DNA of 61,199 nucleotides from JBAZDC01 sp041654595 (GTDB lineage: Bacteria; Pseudomonadota; Gammaproteobacteria; Burkholderiales; Burkholderiaceae_B), in contig CAZKBT010000009.1 of the NCBI GenBank assembly GCA_964551305.1, positions 1 through 61,199 of the forward strand, written 5' to 3'. Both the position numbers and the translations under genes were made by a program. The notes under the pieces were generated by a model. That model ran no database searches, was not told where the DNA came from, and saw only the letters and a program-made list of their open reading frames with translations. Positions within the stretch are counted from its first letter, which is position 1; each line of letters begins with the position of its first letter. Shown here piece after piece: positions 1 through 9,779 of this stretch.

Positions 1-1024
1 GACCACCGGCATGGTCACTAAAGAATGGGTGGCCATCCACCGCAAGCACCACGCCAAATGCGAACGCGAAGGCGATCCGCACTCGCCCATGATCTTCGGG
101 CTGAACAAAGTATTCTTTCGCGGCGCCGAGCTGTATCGCGAAGAAGCCACCAATGCCGAGACGCTCAAGCGCTACGGCCACGGCACGCCGGACGACTGGA
201 TCGAGCGCAAGCTATATTCCAGGCACAGCCTGCTGGGCGTCATGATCATGCTGGGCATCGACCTTGCCTTGTTCGGCATGCTCGGCCTGACGGTGTGGGC
301 CGTGCAGATGGCATGGATTCCTTTCTGGGCCGCGGGCGTCGTCAACGGCGTCGGCCATTTCTGGGGCTATCGCAATTATGCGAGCCCGGACACCAGCACC
401 AACGTCTCGCCCTGGGGCATCGTCATCGGCGGCGAAGAGTTGCACAACAATCATCATGCCTACGGCACATCCGCCAAGTTCTCGACCAAGTGGTACGAAT
501 TCGACCTGGGTTGGTGCTACATCAGCGTGCTGCAGTTCTGCGGCTTGGCCAAAGTCAAGAAGCTCGCGCCCAAGCTCAAGCTCGAGAAGCAGGACAAGCC
601 TCTGGTCGACTTGAACACCTTGCAAGGCGTCATCACGCACCGTTATGAAATCTTGGCCCGCTATACCGATTTGCTGAAGAGGTACGCCAAAGCGGAGCTG
701 GACAAGCTCAAGCCGACGCGCGAGGTCGGCAGTCCGGATTGCCGCTGGACCAGCTTGAAGCGTTCGAAGGACTTGCTCAGCGCCGCGGATGCGCAGGCCC
801 TGGAACCCGCGCAGCGCGCGGAACTCGACAGCGTGCTGGCCACCAGCCAATCGTTGTCGACGCTGGTCCAGATGCGTCAGGAACTGGTCCGGCTGTGGGA
901 AAGCTCCAGCGCTTCCAGCGAGCAATTGCTGGCTGATCTGCAGACATGGTGCGCCCGCGCCCAACAAAGCGGTATCGAAGGCCTCGAGCAGTTTGCTTAC
1001 CGGTTGCGCCGCTATGCGGCATGA
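1..1024 (+). CDS. Fatty acid desaturase, membrane di-iron type (5' truncated by window)
   Basis: The frame is open from the first bases of the window through residues TTGMVTKEW, so the start lies upstream and this is the C-terminal part (about 340 residues visible). The second and third histidine boxes of membrane acyl desaturases are present: HRKHH near visible residue 14 and HNNHH in EELHNNHHAYG. Hydrophobic segments lie between them. The first histidine box must be upstream of the window. The family inserts a double bond into acyl chains at the inner membrane, using two irons bound by the histidines. A charged helical C-terminal tail of roughly 140 residues follows the catalytic core. The stop codon overlaps the next start (ATGA), so the helicase gene is translationally coupled. 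The exact regiospecificity cannot be told from sequence alone. Confidence 0.85.
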   Translation, partial: TTGMVTKEWVAIHRKHHAKCEREGDPHSPMIFGLNKVFFRGAELYREEATNAETLKRYGHGTPDDWIERKLYSRHSLLGVMIMLGIDLALFGMLGLTVWAVQMAWIPFWAAGVVNGVGHFWGYRNYASPDTSTNVSPWGIVIGGEELHNNHHAYGTSAKFSTKWYEFDLGWCYISVLQFCGLAKVKKLAPKLKLEKQDKPLVDLNTLQGVITHRYEILARYTDLLKRYAKAELDKLKPTREVGSPDCRWTSLKRSKDLLSAADAQALEPAQRAELDSVLATSQSLSTLVQMRQELVRLWESSSASSEQLLADLQTWCARAQQSGIEGLEQFAYRLRRYAA

Positions 1025-3276
1025 TTGCTAGTCTCAATCCCCAGCAACAGGCAGCCGTTACTTCCGCTTCAAAGCACGCGCTGGTCTTGGCCGGCGCGGG
1101 CAGCGGCAAAACCCGCGTACTGACCACCAGGATGGCCTGGCTGATTCAAACCGGCCAGGCCACTCCGTTTGGGCTGCTCGCCGTCACGTTCACGAACAAG
1201 TCGGCCAAAGAAATGCTGACCCGGCTCACGTCCATGCTGCCCATCAACGTCCGCGGCATGTGGGTCGGCACGTTTCATGGCTTGTGCAACCGGATGCTGC
1301 GGGCGCATCACCGTGATGCCGGCTTGCCCCAGACTTTCCAGATCATGGATTCGGCCGATCAGCTGGCTTCGATCAAGCGGCTGATCAAGGCGGCGGGGAT
1401 AGACGACGAAAAGTACCCGCCGCGCGACGTCCAGCGCTTCGTCAACGGCGCCAAGGAAGAGGGCGAGCGCCCCGGAGATGTCGACGCATGGGACGCGCAT
1501 CGCCGCAGGATGGTTGAAATCTATCAGCTCTATCAGGATCAATGCGAGCGTGAAAGCGTAGTCGATTTCGCGGAGCTGTTGTTGCGTTCGTATGAGCTCC
1601 TGCAGCGCAATGCGCCCGTGCGCGAGCATTATCAACGCCGCTTTCAGCATATTCTGGTCGACGAATTCCAGGACACGAACCGCTTGCAATACCGCTGGCT
1701 GACCTTGCTGGCGGGCGGCGGCGCATCGATGTTCGCCGTCGGGGACGACGATCAGTCCATCTATGCCTTTCGCGGCGCGCGCGTCGGCAACATGGCCGAG
1801 TTCGAGCGCGATTTCGCGCAGGGCAATGTCGTTCGCCTGGAGCAGAATTACCGGTCCTACGGCCATATCCTGGATTCGGCCAATGCCCTGATCGCGCACA
1901 ATGCGTCCCGCCTGGGCAAGAATCTCTGGACCGAGCAAGGCGAGGGCGAAATGGTTCGCGTCGTCGAACAGCCGTCGGACATGCTCGAGGCCCAATGGAT
2001 CGTGGATGAAATCAAGTCCTCGATCGATGAAGGACGCATGCGCAGCGAAATCGCGGTGCTGTATCGCAGCAACGCCCAGTCGCGCGTCATCGAGCACGCC
2101 CTGTTCTCATCCGGCATTCCGTACAAGGTCTACGGCGGCCTGCGCTTCTTCGAACGCCAAGAGATCAAGCACGCTTTGGCCTATCTGCGCCTGCTGGACA
2201 ATCCGCATGACGATACGAGCTGGTTGAGAGTCGTGAACTTTCCCACGCGCGGCATCGGCGCACGCACGCTGGAGCAGCTTGGCGATATTGCCCGGGAACA
2301 GAACGTCAGCCTGTTTCGCGCGGTCGCCCACGTGCCGGGCAAGGGAGGGGCCAATCTCGCGCGTTTTGCGCAGCTCATTCAGCACATGGCGCACGAGGCG
2401 CAGGTATTGACCTTGCCCGAGCTCATCGAGCATGTCGTTCATCACAGCGGCCTGCTGGAGCATTACAAGGCCGACCGCGAAGGCGCCGACCGGTTGGAGA
2501 ATCTGCAGGAACTGGTGAATGCGGCAACCGTGTTCATGCACGAAGAGCGCTACGACGATGCGCCCGCCGGACGGGCTCACGACGAATCGGGGCCGGACAG
2601 CATCACGGGCGAGATCGTGGGTATGTCGCCGCTGGCCGCGTTTCTGTCGCATGCCTCGCTGGAGGCCGGCGACAACCAGGCTCAGGCGGGACAGGATGCG
2701 ATCCAGCTGATGACCGTCCATGCCGCAAAGGGGCTGGAATTCGACGTCGTTTTCATCACCGGCGTCGAGGAAGGCTTGTTCCCGCACGAAAACAGCCTGC
2801 TGGAAAGCGCCGGAATCGAGGAAGAGCGGCGCCTGATGTACGTCGCCATTACGCGCGCGCGTGAGCGACTGTACCTGACCTTGGCGCAGAGCCGGATGCT
2901 GCATGGGCAGACCCGGTATGCGATGCGCTCGCGCTTTCTCGATGAAATACCCGAACAGCATCTCAAGTGGCTGACATCCAAAGAGGCCGGCGCGCGCCGT
3001 GAGCCTTGGAGCGGGGCGTTCAGGCGGGGCGACGCGTACAACCGTCCCGGCACGGGAACGGTAGCGCCGCGGGCGGCGCGCAGCACCGCCTTGGGGGTGA
3101 CGGTCGGCGACCGGCATTTTCGCGTCGGCCAGCGCGTGCGGCACGCCAAATTCGGCGAGGGCACGATTCTGAATCTGAGCGGCGCCGGGCAGGACGCCCA
3201 AGCGCGGATTCAATTCGCCGATGCGGGCCAGAAAACCTTGGCGCTGGGCGTTGCCAAGCTGGATGCCGTCGCCTGA
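1021..3276 (+). CDS. uvrD: ATP-dependent DNA helicase, UvrD/Rep superfamily 1
   Basis: The protein has 751 residues. The start ATG at 1021 overlaps the desaturase stop by 4 bases (ATGA) and gives the usual N-terminus MIASLNPQQQAAV; an in-frame start 75 bases upstream would run into the desaturase and is unlikely. SF1 motifs appear in order: Walker A AGAGSGKT (24-31), DEFQDTN (motif II), GDDDQSIYAFRGA (motif III), QNYRS (motif IV), MTVHAAKGLEF (motif V) and YVAITRAR (motif VI). These proteins unwind DNA 3'-5' in nucleotide excision and mismatch repair. The C-terminal segment with RVRHAKFGEGTIL is the small Tudor-like domain common in UvrD/PcrA proteins. It is named UvrD rather than Rep because of that tail and its length. 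Confidence 0.93.
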   Translation: MIASLNPQQQAAVTSASKHALVLAGAGSGKTRVLTTRMAWLIQTGQATPFGLLAVTFTNKSAKEMLTRLTSMLPINVRGMWVGTFHGLCNRMLRAHHRDAGLPQTFQIMDSADQLASIKRLIKAAGIDDEKYPPRDVQRFVNGAKEEGERPGDVDAWDAHRRRMVEIYQLYQDQCERESVVDFAELLLRSYELLQRNAPVREHYQRRFQHILVDEFQDTNRLQYRWLTLLAGGGASMFAVGDDDQSIYAFRGARVGNMAEFERDFAQGNVVRLEQNYRSYGHILDSANALIAHNASRLGKNLWTEQGEGEMVRVVEQPSDMLEAQWIVDEIKSSIDEGRMRSEIAVLYRSNAQSRVIEHALFSSGIPYKVYGGLRFFERQEIKHALAYLRLLDNPHDDTSWLRVVNFPTRGIGARTLEQLGDIAREQNVSLFRAVAHVPGKGGANLARFAQLIQHMAHEAQVLTLPELIEHVVHHSGLLEHYKADREGADRLENLQELVNAATVFMHEERYDDAPAGRAHDESGPDSITGEIVGMSPLAAFLSHASLEAGDNQAQAGQDAIQLMTVHAAKGLEFDVVFITGVEEGLFPHENSLLESAGIEEERRLMYVAITRARERLYLTLAQSRMLHGQTRYAMRSRFLDEIPEQHLKWLTSKEAGARREPWSGAFRRGDAYNRPGTGTVAPRAARSTALGVTVGDRHFRVGQRVRHAKFGEGTILNLSGAGQDAQARIQFADAGQKTLALGVAKLDAVA

Positions 3277-3297
3277 AGGGCCGGCGCCGCGCAGGCG

Positions 3298-5235
3298 TCA
3301 ATCCGTCGCGGCTTCCAGCGTCTCCAGCTCTTCCTGCAGGCTCAGCCATTGCTCTTCCAGCTCAGCTATGCTCTTTTGCGCCAAGCCGTGTTCTTCCATG
3401 GTTTTCTGGCGCTCTTCTCGGCGCGGCTCGGAATAGAGTTCAGGGTCGGCGATCAGCGCATCCAGCTCCTGCAGGCGTCTTTTCAGCGCTTCCATTCCTT
3501 GTTCGATCTGGCCCAGCTTCTTTTCCAGCGGCCTTTTCAAAGCGGCCAGGCGCTGGCGCTGTTCTGCCTCCAACCGGCGCTGCGCCTTGCGATCGACCGT
3601 GTCCGCCTGGCCGGCCGCCGCGGCCTCCTGCCGGCTTTCCGCCCGCAGACCGGCGGCGCGGTCGGCCAGCCAATCGCGGTAGTCTTCCAGGTCGCCGTCG
3701 AACTCGCGCACCCGTCCATCGGCCACGATCCAGAAGCTGTCGACTGTGGTGCGCAGCAAATGCCGGTCATGCGATACCAGCAGCACGCTGCCCGAGAACT
3801 CGGCCAGCGCCCGAGCCAGCGCTTCCCGCGTATCGACGTCGAGGTGGTTGCTGGGCTCGTCCAGCAGCAGGAGATTGGGTTTTTGCCACACCACCAGCGA
3901 CAGCGCCAGGCGGGATTTTTCCCCGCCCGACATCGGGGCGATGGGACTATTCACCGTGTCGCCGCTGAACCCGAAGCTGCCCAGGTAATTGCGCAGCTCC
4001 TGTTCCCTGGCCTGGGGCGCGATGCGGGCCAGTTGCTGTAGCGGGGTGGCGTTCAGATCCAGCATGTCCAGCTGATGCTGGGCAAAATAGCCTATTTCCA
4101 GCCCTTTGGAGGGCTTGCATTCTCCGGCGATGGGCGCGAGTTCTCCGGCCAGGGTCTTGATCAGGGTGCTCTTGCCCGCGCCGTTCACGCCGAGTATGCC
4201 GATACGGCTGCCGCCGCGCACCATCAGTGTTACGTCGCGCAAGACGGTTTTCGTCGCGCCTTGTTCCTCGGGATAGCCCGTGGCGGCCTTGTCCAGGGCC
4301 AAGAGCGGGTCGGGCATGTTGGCCGGCGGGGGTATGCGGATGTCGATGCCCGATTCCATGATCAGCGGCGCGAGTGTCTCCATCCGGGCCAGCGCCTTGA
4401 CGCGGCTCTGCGCCTGCTTGGCTTTGCTCGCCTTGGCTTTGAAGCGGTCGATGAAGCCTTGCAAGCGAGCCGTTTCGCGCGCCTGGCGCTCGACGGCTAA
4501 ACGCGTCTGGCGCAGGCGTTCGGCGCGCTGGGTCAGGAAATCCTCGTACCCGCCTTTATAGCGTATCAGCTTGGTTTGGTCGAAGTGCAGTATGGTGCGG
4601 GCGACGGCGTCCAGGAACTCGGTGTCGTGCGAGATCAGCATGACGGTGCCCGGATAGGCAGCCAGCCAGCGTTCCAGCCACAGCATGGCGTCCAGATCCA
4701 GGTGGTTGGTGGGCTCGTCCAGCAGCAGCAATTCGGACGGCGCCATCAAGGCGCGCGCCAGAGCCAGCCGCATTTGCCATCCGCCGGAAAAATGCCTGAT
4801 GGGCAGCATCCATTCGTGCGGCTTGAACCCCAGTCCGGCCAGCAATTGCTCGGCACGCGACGGCGCGCTCCAGGCATCGGCCTCGACCAGGGCGTTTTCC
4901 AGTTCGGCGATGCGATGGCCTTGTTCGCCCGGGGTTCGCGCCCGCTCGGCTTGTATGGCGCGCAGATGCGTGTCGCCGTCGATGACGAATTCCCGGGCCG
5001 CGCGATCCAGGTCGGCGATATCCTGCTCCACACTGGCGATGCGCCATCCCTGCGGGATCGACAGCGCGCCGGCGTCGGCATCCAAGCGGCCCTGCAGCAA
5101 CGAAAACAGCGTAGACTTGCCGGCGCCGTTCTTGCCGACGATGCCTACGCGTTCTCCCGGGTTGACGACGAAGTCGGTTTCGTCGAGCAAGACTTTTACG
5201 CCGCGGCGCAGCGTCAAACCTGTGGCGCGTATCAC
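3298..5235 (-). CDS. yheS: ABC-F family ATPase, YheS-like
   Basis: The protein has 645 residues. The GTG start at 5235 overlaps the prmB stop (GTGA); the longer frame into prmB is not credible. Two ABC ATPase domains lie in tandem with no membrane segments: Walker A GKNGAGKST then LSGG-like HFSGGWQ and LLLLDEPTNHLDLD in the first; GVNGAGKST, MSGGEKSRLALS and LLLLDEPSNHLDVD in the second. An ABC-F linker and a charged coiled-coil C-terminus (EAEQRQRLAALKRPLEKK region) are present. The N-terminus (IRATGLTLRRGVKVLLDE, then EFVIDGD) resembles E. coli YheS. ABC-F proteins act on ribosomes to relieve stalled or problematic translation. It is the last gene of the dapC-dapD-dapE-prmB run, and pairs sensibly with prmB, another ribosome-directed enzyme. 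Confidence 0.88.
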   Translation of the reverse strand: MIRATGLTLRRGVKVLLDETDFVVNPGERVGIVGKNGAGKSTLFSLLQGRLDADAGALSIPQGWRIASVEQDIADLDRAAREFVIDGDTHLRAIQAERARTPGEQGHRIAELENALVEADAWSAPSRAEQLLAGLGFKPHEWMLPIRHFSGGWQMRLALARALMAPSELLLLDEPTNHLDLDAMLWLERWLAAYPGTVMLISHDTEFLDAVARTILHFDQTKLIRYKGGYEDFLTQRAERLRQTRLAVERQARETARLQGFIDRFKAKASKAKQAQSRVKALARMETLAPLIMESGIDIRIPPPANMPDPLLALDKAATGYPEEQGATKTVLRDVTLMVRGGSRIGILGVNGAGKSTLIKTLAGELAPIAGECKPSKGLEIGYFAQHQLDMLDLNATPLQQLARIAPQAREQELRNYLGSFGFSGDTVNSPIAPMSGGEKSRLALSLVVWQKPNLLLLDEPSNHLDVDTREALARALAEFSGSVLLVSHDRHLLRTTVDSFWIVADGRVREFDGDLEDYRDWLADRAAGLRAESRQEAAAAGQADTVDRKAQRRLEAEQRQRLAALKRPLEKKLGQIEQGMEALKRRLQELDALIADPELYSEPRREERQKTMEEHGLAQKSIAELEEQWLSLQEELETLEAATD

Positions 5236-6122
5236 GAGGCCAGTTGCTCCCTGGTCAATAGCAGGACCTGGTCCTCCGCGTTGTCGGTGCTGAGCCATAC
5301 CGGATCGAGCTCCGGAAACGCCGCCACGAAATGGTCGTATTCGTTGCCGATTTCCAGGACCAGGATGCCGTCCGCCGTCAGATAGTCGGGGGCCTGTTCC
5401 AGCAGGCGGCGCACGATCTGCATGCCGTCCTCACCGCCGGCCAAGGCCAGCGTCGGCTCGTGCCGGTATTCTTCGGGCAGGGCCTCCATCGATTGCTGGT
5501 TGACGTAGGGCGGATTGCAGATGATCACTTGGTATTCGCTGGGCGGCAGCTGGGCGAACAGGTCGCTGCGATAGGTGGTGACGCGGCCGTCCAGGCCATG
5601 GAGCTGTATGTTGCCGTCGGCGACGGCCAGCGCGTCTTCGGAAATGTCGACCGCGTCGACTTGCGCGTTTTCGAAGGCCAGGGCGGCCAGGATGGCTAGG
5701 CACCCCGAACCGGTGCATAAATCCAGCACCATCTCGACGTTGTCGGGTTCGGAGACCCATGGGCTCAAGCCGTCGGCGAGCAGCTCGGCGATGGGCGAAC
5801 GCGGCACGATGACCCGGGAATCCACCAGGAAGCGGTGTCCCCGCAGCCATGCCTCGCCCGTCAGGTAGGCGACCGGCACGCGTTCGGATACGCGCCGTTG
5901 CACCAGCGTCAGGAATTGCTCGCGTTCATGAGGAAGGACATGCGCGTCCAGGAACGGATCCAGCGTGTCCAGCGGCAGATGCAGGGTGTGCAGTAACAGA
6001 TAGGCGGCTTCATCCCAGGCGTTGTCGCTGCCGTGGCCGAACGAGAGCTTGGCCGTGTTGAAGCGCGTGATGGCGTAACGTAATAGATCACGCAGGGAGC
6101 GCAGTTCCGGATAAGCATCCAT
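5232..6122 (-). CDS. prmB: Protein-(glutamine-N5) methyltransferase, ribosomal protein L3-specific
   Basis: The protein has 296 residues. The SAM-binding motif DLCTGSGCLAI lies at 134-144 and the catalytic NPPY at 203-206, diagnostic of HemK/PrmA/PrmB-type glutamine methyltransferases. PrmB methylates a glutamine of ribosomal protein L3, helping 50S assembly; the paralogue PrmC acts on release factors. It is called PrmB because of the N-terminal helical region (LRDLLRYAITRFN, HGSDNAWDEA), which matches PrmB rather than PrmC. It follows dapE by 17 bases and overlaps the downstream ABC-F gene, so it is expressed within the dap operon. Confidence 0.9.
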   Translation of the reverse strand: MDAYPELRSLRDLLRYAITRFNTAKLSFGHGSDNAWDEAAYLLLHTLHLPLDTLDPFLDAHVLPHEREQFLTLVQRRVSERVPVAYLTGEAWLRGHRFLVDSRVIVPRSPIAELLADGLSPWVSEPDNVEMVLDLCTGSGCLAILAALAFENAQVDAVDISEDALAVADGNIQLHGLDGRVTTYRSDLFAQLPPSEYQVIICNPPYVNQQSMEALPEEYRHEPTLALAGGEDGMQIVRRLLEQAPDYLTADGILVLEIGNEYDHFVAAFPELDPVWLSTDNAEDQVLLLTREQLAS

Positions 6123-6139
6123 GAGGGTTCGAATTCCTG

Positions 6140-7279
6140 TCAGGCGTCGGGCAGCAATGTTTCCAGGGTGCGGCGGTATATGTTCTTCAACGGCGCCAGC
6201 GTATCGAGGCGGATGTGCTCGTTGACTTGATGGATGCTGGCGTTGATGGGGCCGAACTCGACGACTTGCCGGCAGATCTTGGCGATGAACCGGCCGTCGG
6301 AGGTCCCTCCGGTGGTCGACAATTCGGCAGCCAAGCCGGTTTCGTCGGCGATCGCCCGGGTAAGCGCGCGGCTGAGCTCGCCCTCGGACGTGAGGAAAGG
6401 CTCGCCGCCCAGCGTCCAGTCGAGATCATAGTCCAAATCATGCGTGTCGAGTATGTCCCGGACGTGGCTTTTTAGGCTTTCGGGCGTGCTGGCCGTGGAA
6501 AAGCGAAAATTGAAATCCGCGACGGCCGTGCCCGGGATGACATTGGTCGCCCCGGTGCCGGCATGCAGGTTGGACACCTGGAAGGTCGTGGCCGGGAAAT
6601 AGCGATTGCCTTCATCCCAACGCCGGTCCGCCAATTCGGCCAGCGCGGGCGCCAACAGATGTATGGGATTGCGCGCCAAATGCGGATACGCGACGTGGCC
6701 CTGCTTGCCCTTGACCGTCAATCTTCCCGATAGCGAGCCGCGGCGCCCGTTCTTGATCGTATCGCCCAGCGCGCTGGTCGAGGTGGGTTCGCCCACGATG
6801 CAATAATCCGGCGTCTTGCCTTGTCGCTCCAGCCATTCGCAGACTTTGACGGTGCCATTGACGGAGGGGCCTTCCTCGTCCGACGTGATGAGCAAGGCGA
6901 TGCTGCCGGCATGGCCGGGCCGCTGCGCGACGAATTCTTCGGCGGCGACCACGAAGGCGGCGATGGAGCTCTTCATGTCGGCCGCGCCCCGGCCGTACAG
7001 ATTGCCGTCGCGCTCCGTGGGCGTGAACGGAGGGCTGGCCCACAGCTCCAGCGGACCCGTGGGCACGACATCGGTGTGCCCGGCGAACACCAGCATGGGC
7101 GATGCGTCGCCGCGTTGCGCCCACAGGTTGGTGACTTCGCCGAACACCAGGGTTTGGCAATCGAAGCCCATGGCGCTCAGGCGCTCGGCCAGCAGAGCCT
7201 GACAGTTCGCGTCGTCGGGCGTGACGGAGGGCCGCGCGATCAACGCGCGCGCCAGATTATGGACGGCGGCGTCTGACAT
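6140..7279 (-). CDS. dapE: Succinyl-diaminopimelate desuccinylase
   Basis: The protein has 379 residues. It is an M20-family zinc amidohydrolase: the first metal ligands are in VFAGHTDVVPTG, the bridging Asp in GRGAADMKSSIA, and the catalytic Glu pair in TSDEEGPS. A dimerisation domain lies in the middle and EFGPINASIHQVNEH supplies the C-terminal His ligand. It removes succinate from N-succinyl-LL-2,6-diaminopimelate to give LL-DAP for lysine and peptidoglycan. The start shares one base with the dapD stop, consistent with translational coupling. Confidence 0.95.
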   Translation of the reverse strand: MSDAAVHNLARALIARPSVTPDDANCQALLAERLSAMGFDCQTLVFGEVTNLWAQRGDASPMLVFAGHTDVVPTGPLELWASPPFTPTERDGNLYGRGAADMKSSIAAFVVAAEEFVAQRPGHAGSIALLITSDEEGPSVNGTVKVCEWLERQGKTPDYCIVGEPTSTSALGDTIKNGRRGSLSGRLTVKGKQGHVAYPHLARNPIHLLAPALAELADRRWDEGNRYFPATTFQVSNLHAGTGATNVIPGTAVADFNFRFSTASTPESLKSHVRDILDTHDLDYDLDWTLGGEPFLTSEGELSRALTRAIADETGLAAELSTTGGTSDGRFIAKICRQVVEFGPINASIHQVNEHIRLDTLAPLKNIYRRTLETLLPDA

Positions 7280-8103
7280 CAGGCCCTCAGCAGCTCGTTT
7301 ATGCTGGTCTTGGCGCGCGTCTGCGCGTCCACGCGCTTGACGATGACGGCGCAGGCCAGGCTGTGCGTGCCGTCCGCCGACGGCAGCGAGCCGGGAACGA
7401 CTACCGATCCCGAGGGTATGCGGCCGTAGCTGATCGCGCCCGTCGCGCGGTCATAGATCTTGGTGCTTTGCGATAGGAACACGCCCATGGACAGGACGGA
7501 GTTCTCTTCCACGATCACGCCTTCCACGACTTCCGATCGGGCGCCGATGAAGCAATTGTCCTCGATGATCGTCGGATTGGCTTGCAACGGCTCTAGCACC
7601 CCGCCGATTCCCACGCCGCCGGACAGGTGGACGTTCTTGCCGATCTGCGCGCAGGAGCCCACGGTGGCCCAGGTGTCGACCATGGTGCCTTCGTCCACAT
7701 AGGCGCCGATATTCACGTAGGACGGCATCAAGACGACGTTCTTGGCCAGGAACGATCCGCGGCGGGCGACCGCGGGCGGCACGACCCGAAAGCCTCCCGC
7801 GGCAAAATCCGCCGCCGAGTAGTCCTGGAACTTGAGCGGGACCTTGTCGTAGTACAGGACGGGCTTGTCGCCGGCGACGGCATTGTCCTGCAGCCGGAAC
7901 GACAACAGGACGGCCTTCTTTATCCATTGATGCACGACCCAGTCGCCGTCGACTTTCTCGGCGACGCGCAGGCCGCCCTGATCCAGGCCGTCCAGTACGG
8001 ATGAAACGGCTTCGCGCACGTCGGCGGGAGTGCTTTGGGGCGACAGATCGGCCCGATTGTCCCAGGCGTTTTCGATGATGGCTTGCAAGGAGATTCTCGT
8101 CAT
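7279..8103 (-). CDS. dapD: Tetrahydrodipicolinate N-succinyltransferase
   Basis: The protein has 274 residues, the same length as E. coli DapD. The start at 8103 gives MTRISLQAIIENAWDNRADL; the open frame extends further upstream but that part does not resemble the family. The left-handed beta-helix hexapeptide repeats are clear (VNIGAYVDEGTMVDTWATVG, GIGGVLEPLQ, DNCFIGARSEVVEGV). It transfers succinyl from succinyl-CoA to tetrahydrodipicolinate, the first committed step of the succinylase DAP pathway. It lies 61 bases after dapC and directly before dapE. Confidence 0.96.
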   Translation of the reverse strand: MTRISLQAIIENAWDNRADLSPQSTPADVREAVSSVLDGLDQGGLRVAEKVDGDWVVHQWIKKAVLLSFRLQDNAVAGDKPVLYYDKVPLKFQDYSAADFAAGGFRVVPPAVARRGSFLAKNVVLMPSYVNIGAYVDEGTMVDTWATVGSCAQIGKNVHLSGGVGIGGVLEPLQANPTIIEDNCFIGARSEVVEGVIVEENSVLSMGVFLSQSTKIYDRATGAISYGRIPSGSVVVPGSLPSADGTHSLACAVIVKRVDAQTRAKTSINELLRA

Positions 8104-8164
8104 GTTCGTGCTCTGCTCGGGTTGTGGTGATAGGTTCGTAGGAGAAAAAAAAGCCGGATGCGTG

Positions 8165-9349
<1,185 letters not shown>

Positions 9350-9513
9350 GGTCGCTGCAAGCGGCAACATGAGCGACTGAGAGTAAGGCGTGTCGTCCAG
9401 ATGTGCCGGGGGTGTGAATGATCCCGGCTGCGCCTGCTGTTCATTGCCATTGTCGTTTGCACCGGTAAGACCCCAGCCGGTATCGCGCCTCATAGCGCAA
9501 AAAACAAATATGG

Positions 9514-9598
9514 TGGTGCGAACGGAGAGACTCGAACTCTCACACCTCTCGGCGCCAGAACCTAAATCTGGTGCGTCTACCAATTCCGCCACGTTCGC
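9514..9598 (-). tRNA. tRNA-Leu (anticodon UAG)
   Basis: On the minus strand the acceptor arms GCGAACG and CGTTCGC pair, followed by A and an encoded CCA. The D arm contains GGTAGACGC, the anticodon stem CCAGA/TCTGG encloses TTTAGGT (anticodon TAG), a class II variable arm follows (GCGCCGAGAGGTGT region), and the T arm contains GTTCGAGTC. The length is 85 nt. The long variable arm and anticodon identify tRNA-Leu(UAG). It lies 165 bases upstream of dapC on the same strand. Confidence 0.96.
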
Positions 9599-9724
9599 AA
9601 CTTTAGGCAAGCCGGTAATTTTAGCGTGGCCACACTACGGGCGCAAGTTACGCCCCCGTGGACCGGCCGGAAAGCACGCCGGCTCGGGGCCAGACGGGCG
9701 GCTCGTATGCCTTCGTGCAGTTTC

Positions 9725-9740
9725 CGGTAAAATTGTTTGT
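9725..9740 (+). promoter_or_regulatory. Candidate -10 region for tig
   Basis: A TAAAAT hexamer in the context CCGGTAAAATTG lies about 45 bases upstream of the tig start. No convincing -35 hexamer is seen at 17 bases. The same GGTAAAAT or GCTAAAAT form recurs upstream of prfB and purL. Confidence 0.35.
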
Positions 9741-9779
9741 TCAATTGTCCGATTACTCACATTTTTAAATAGGTTCCTA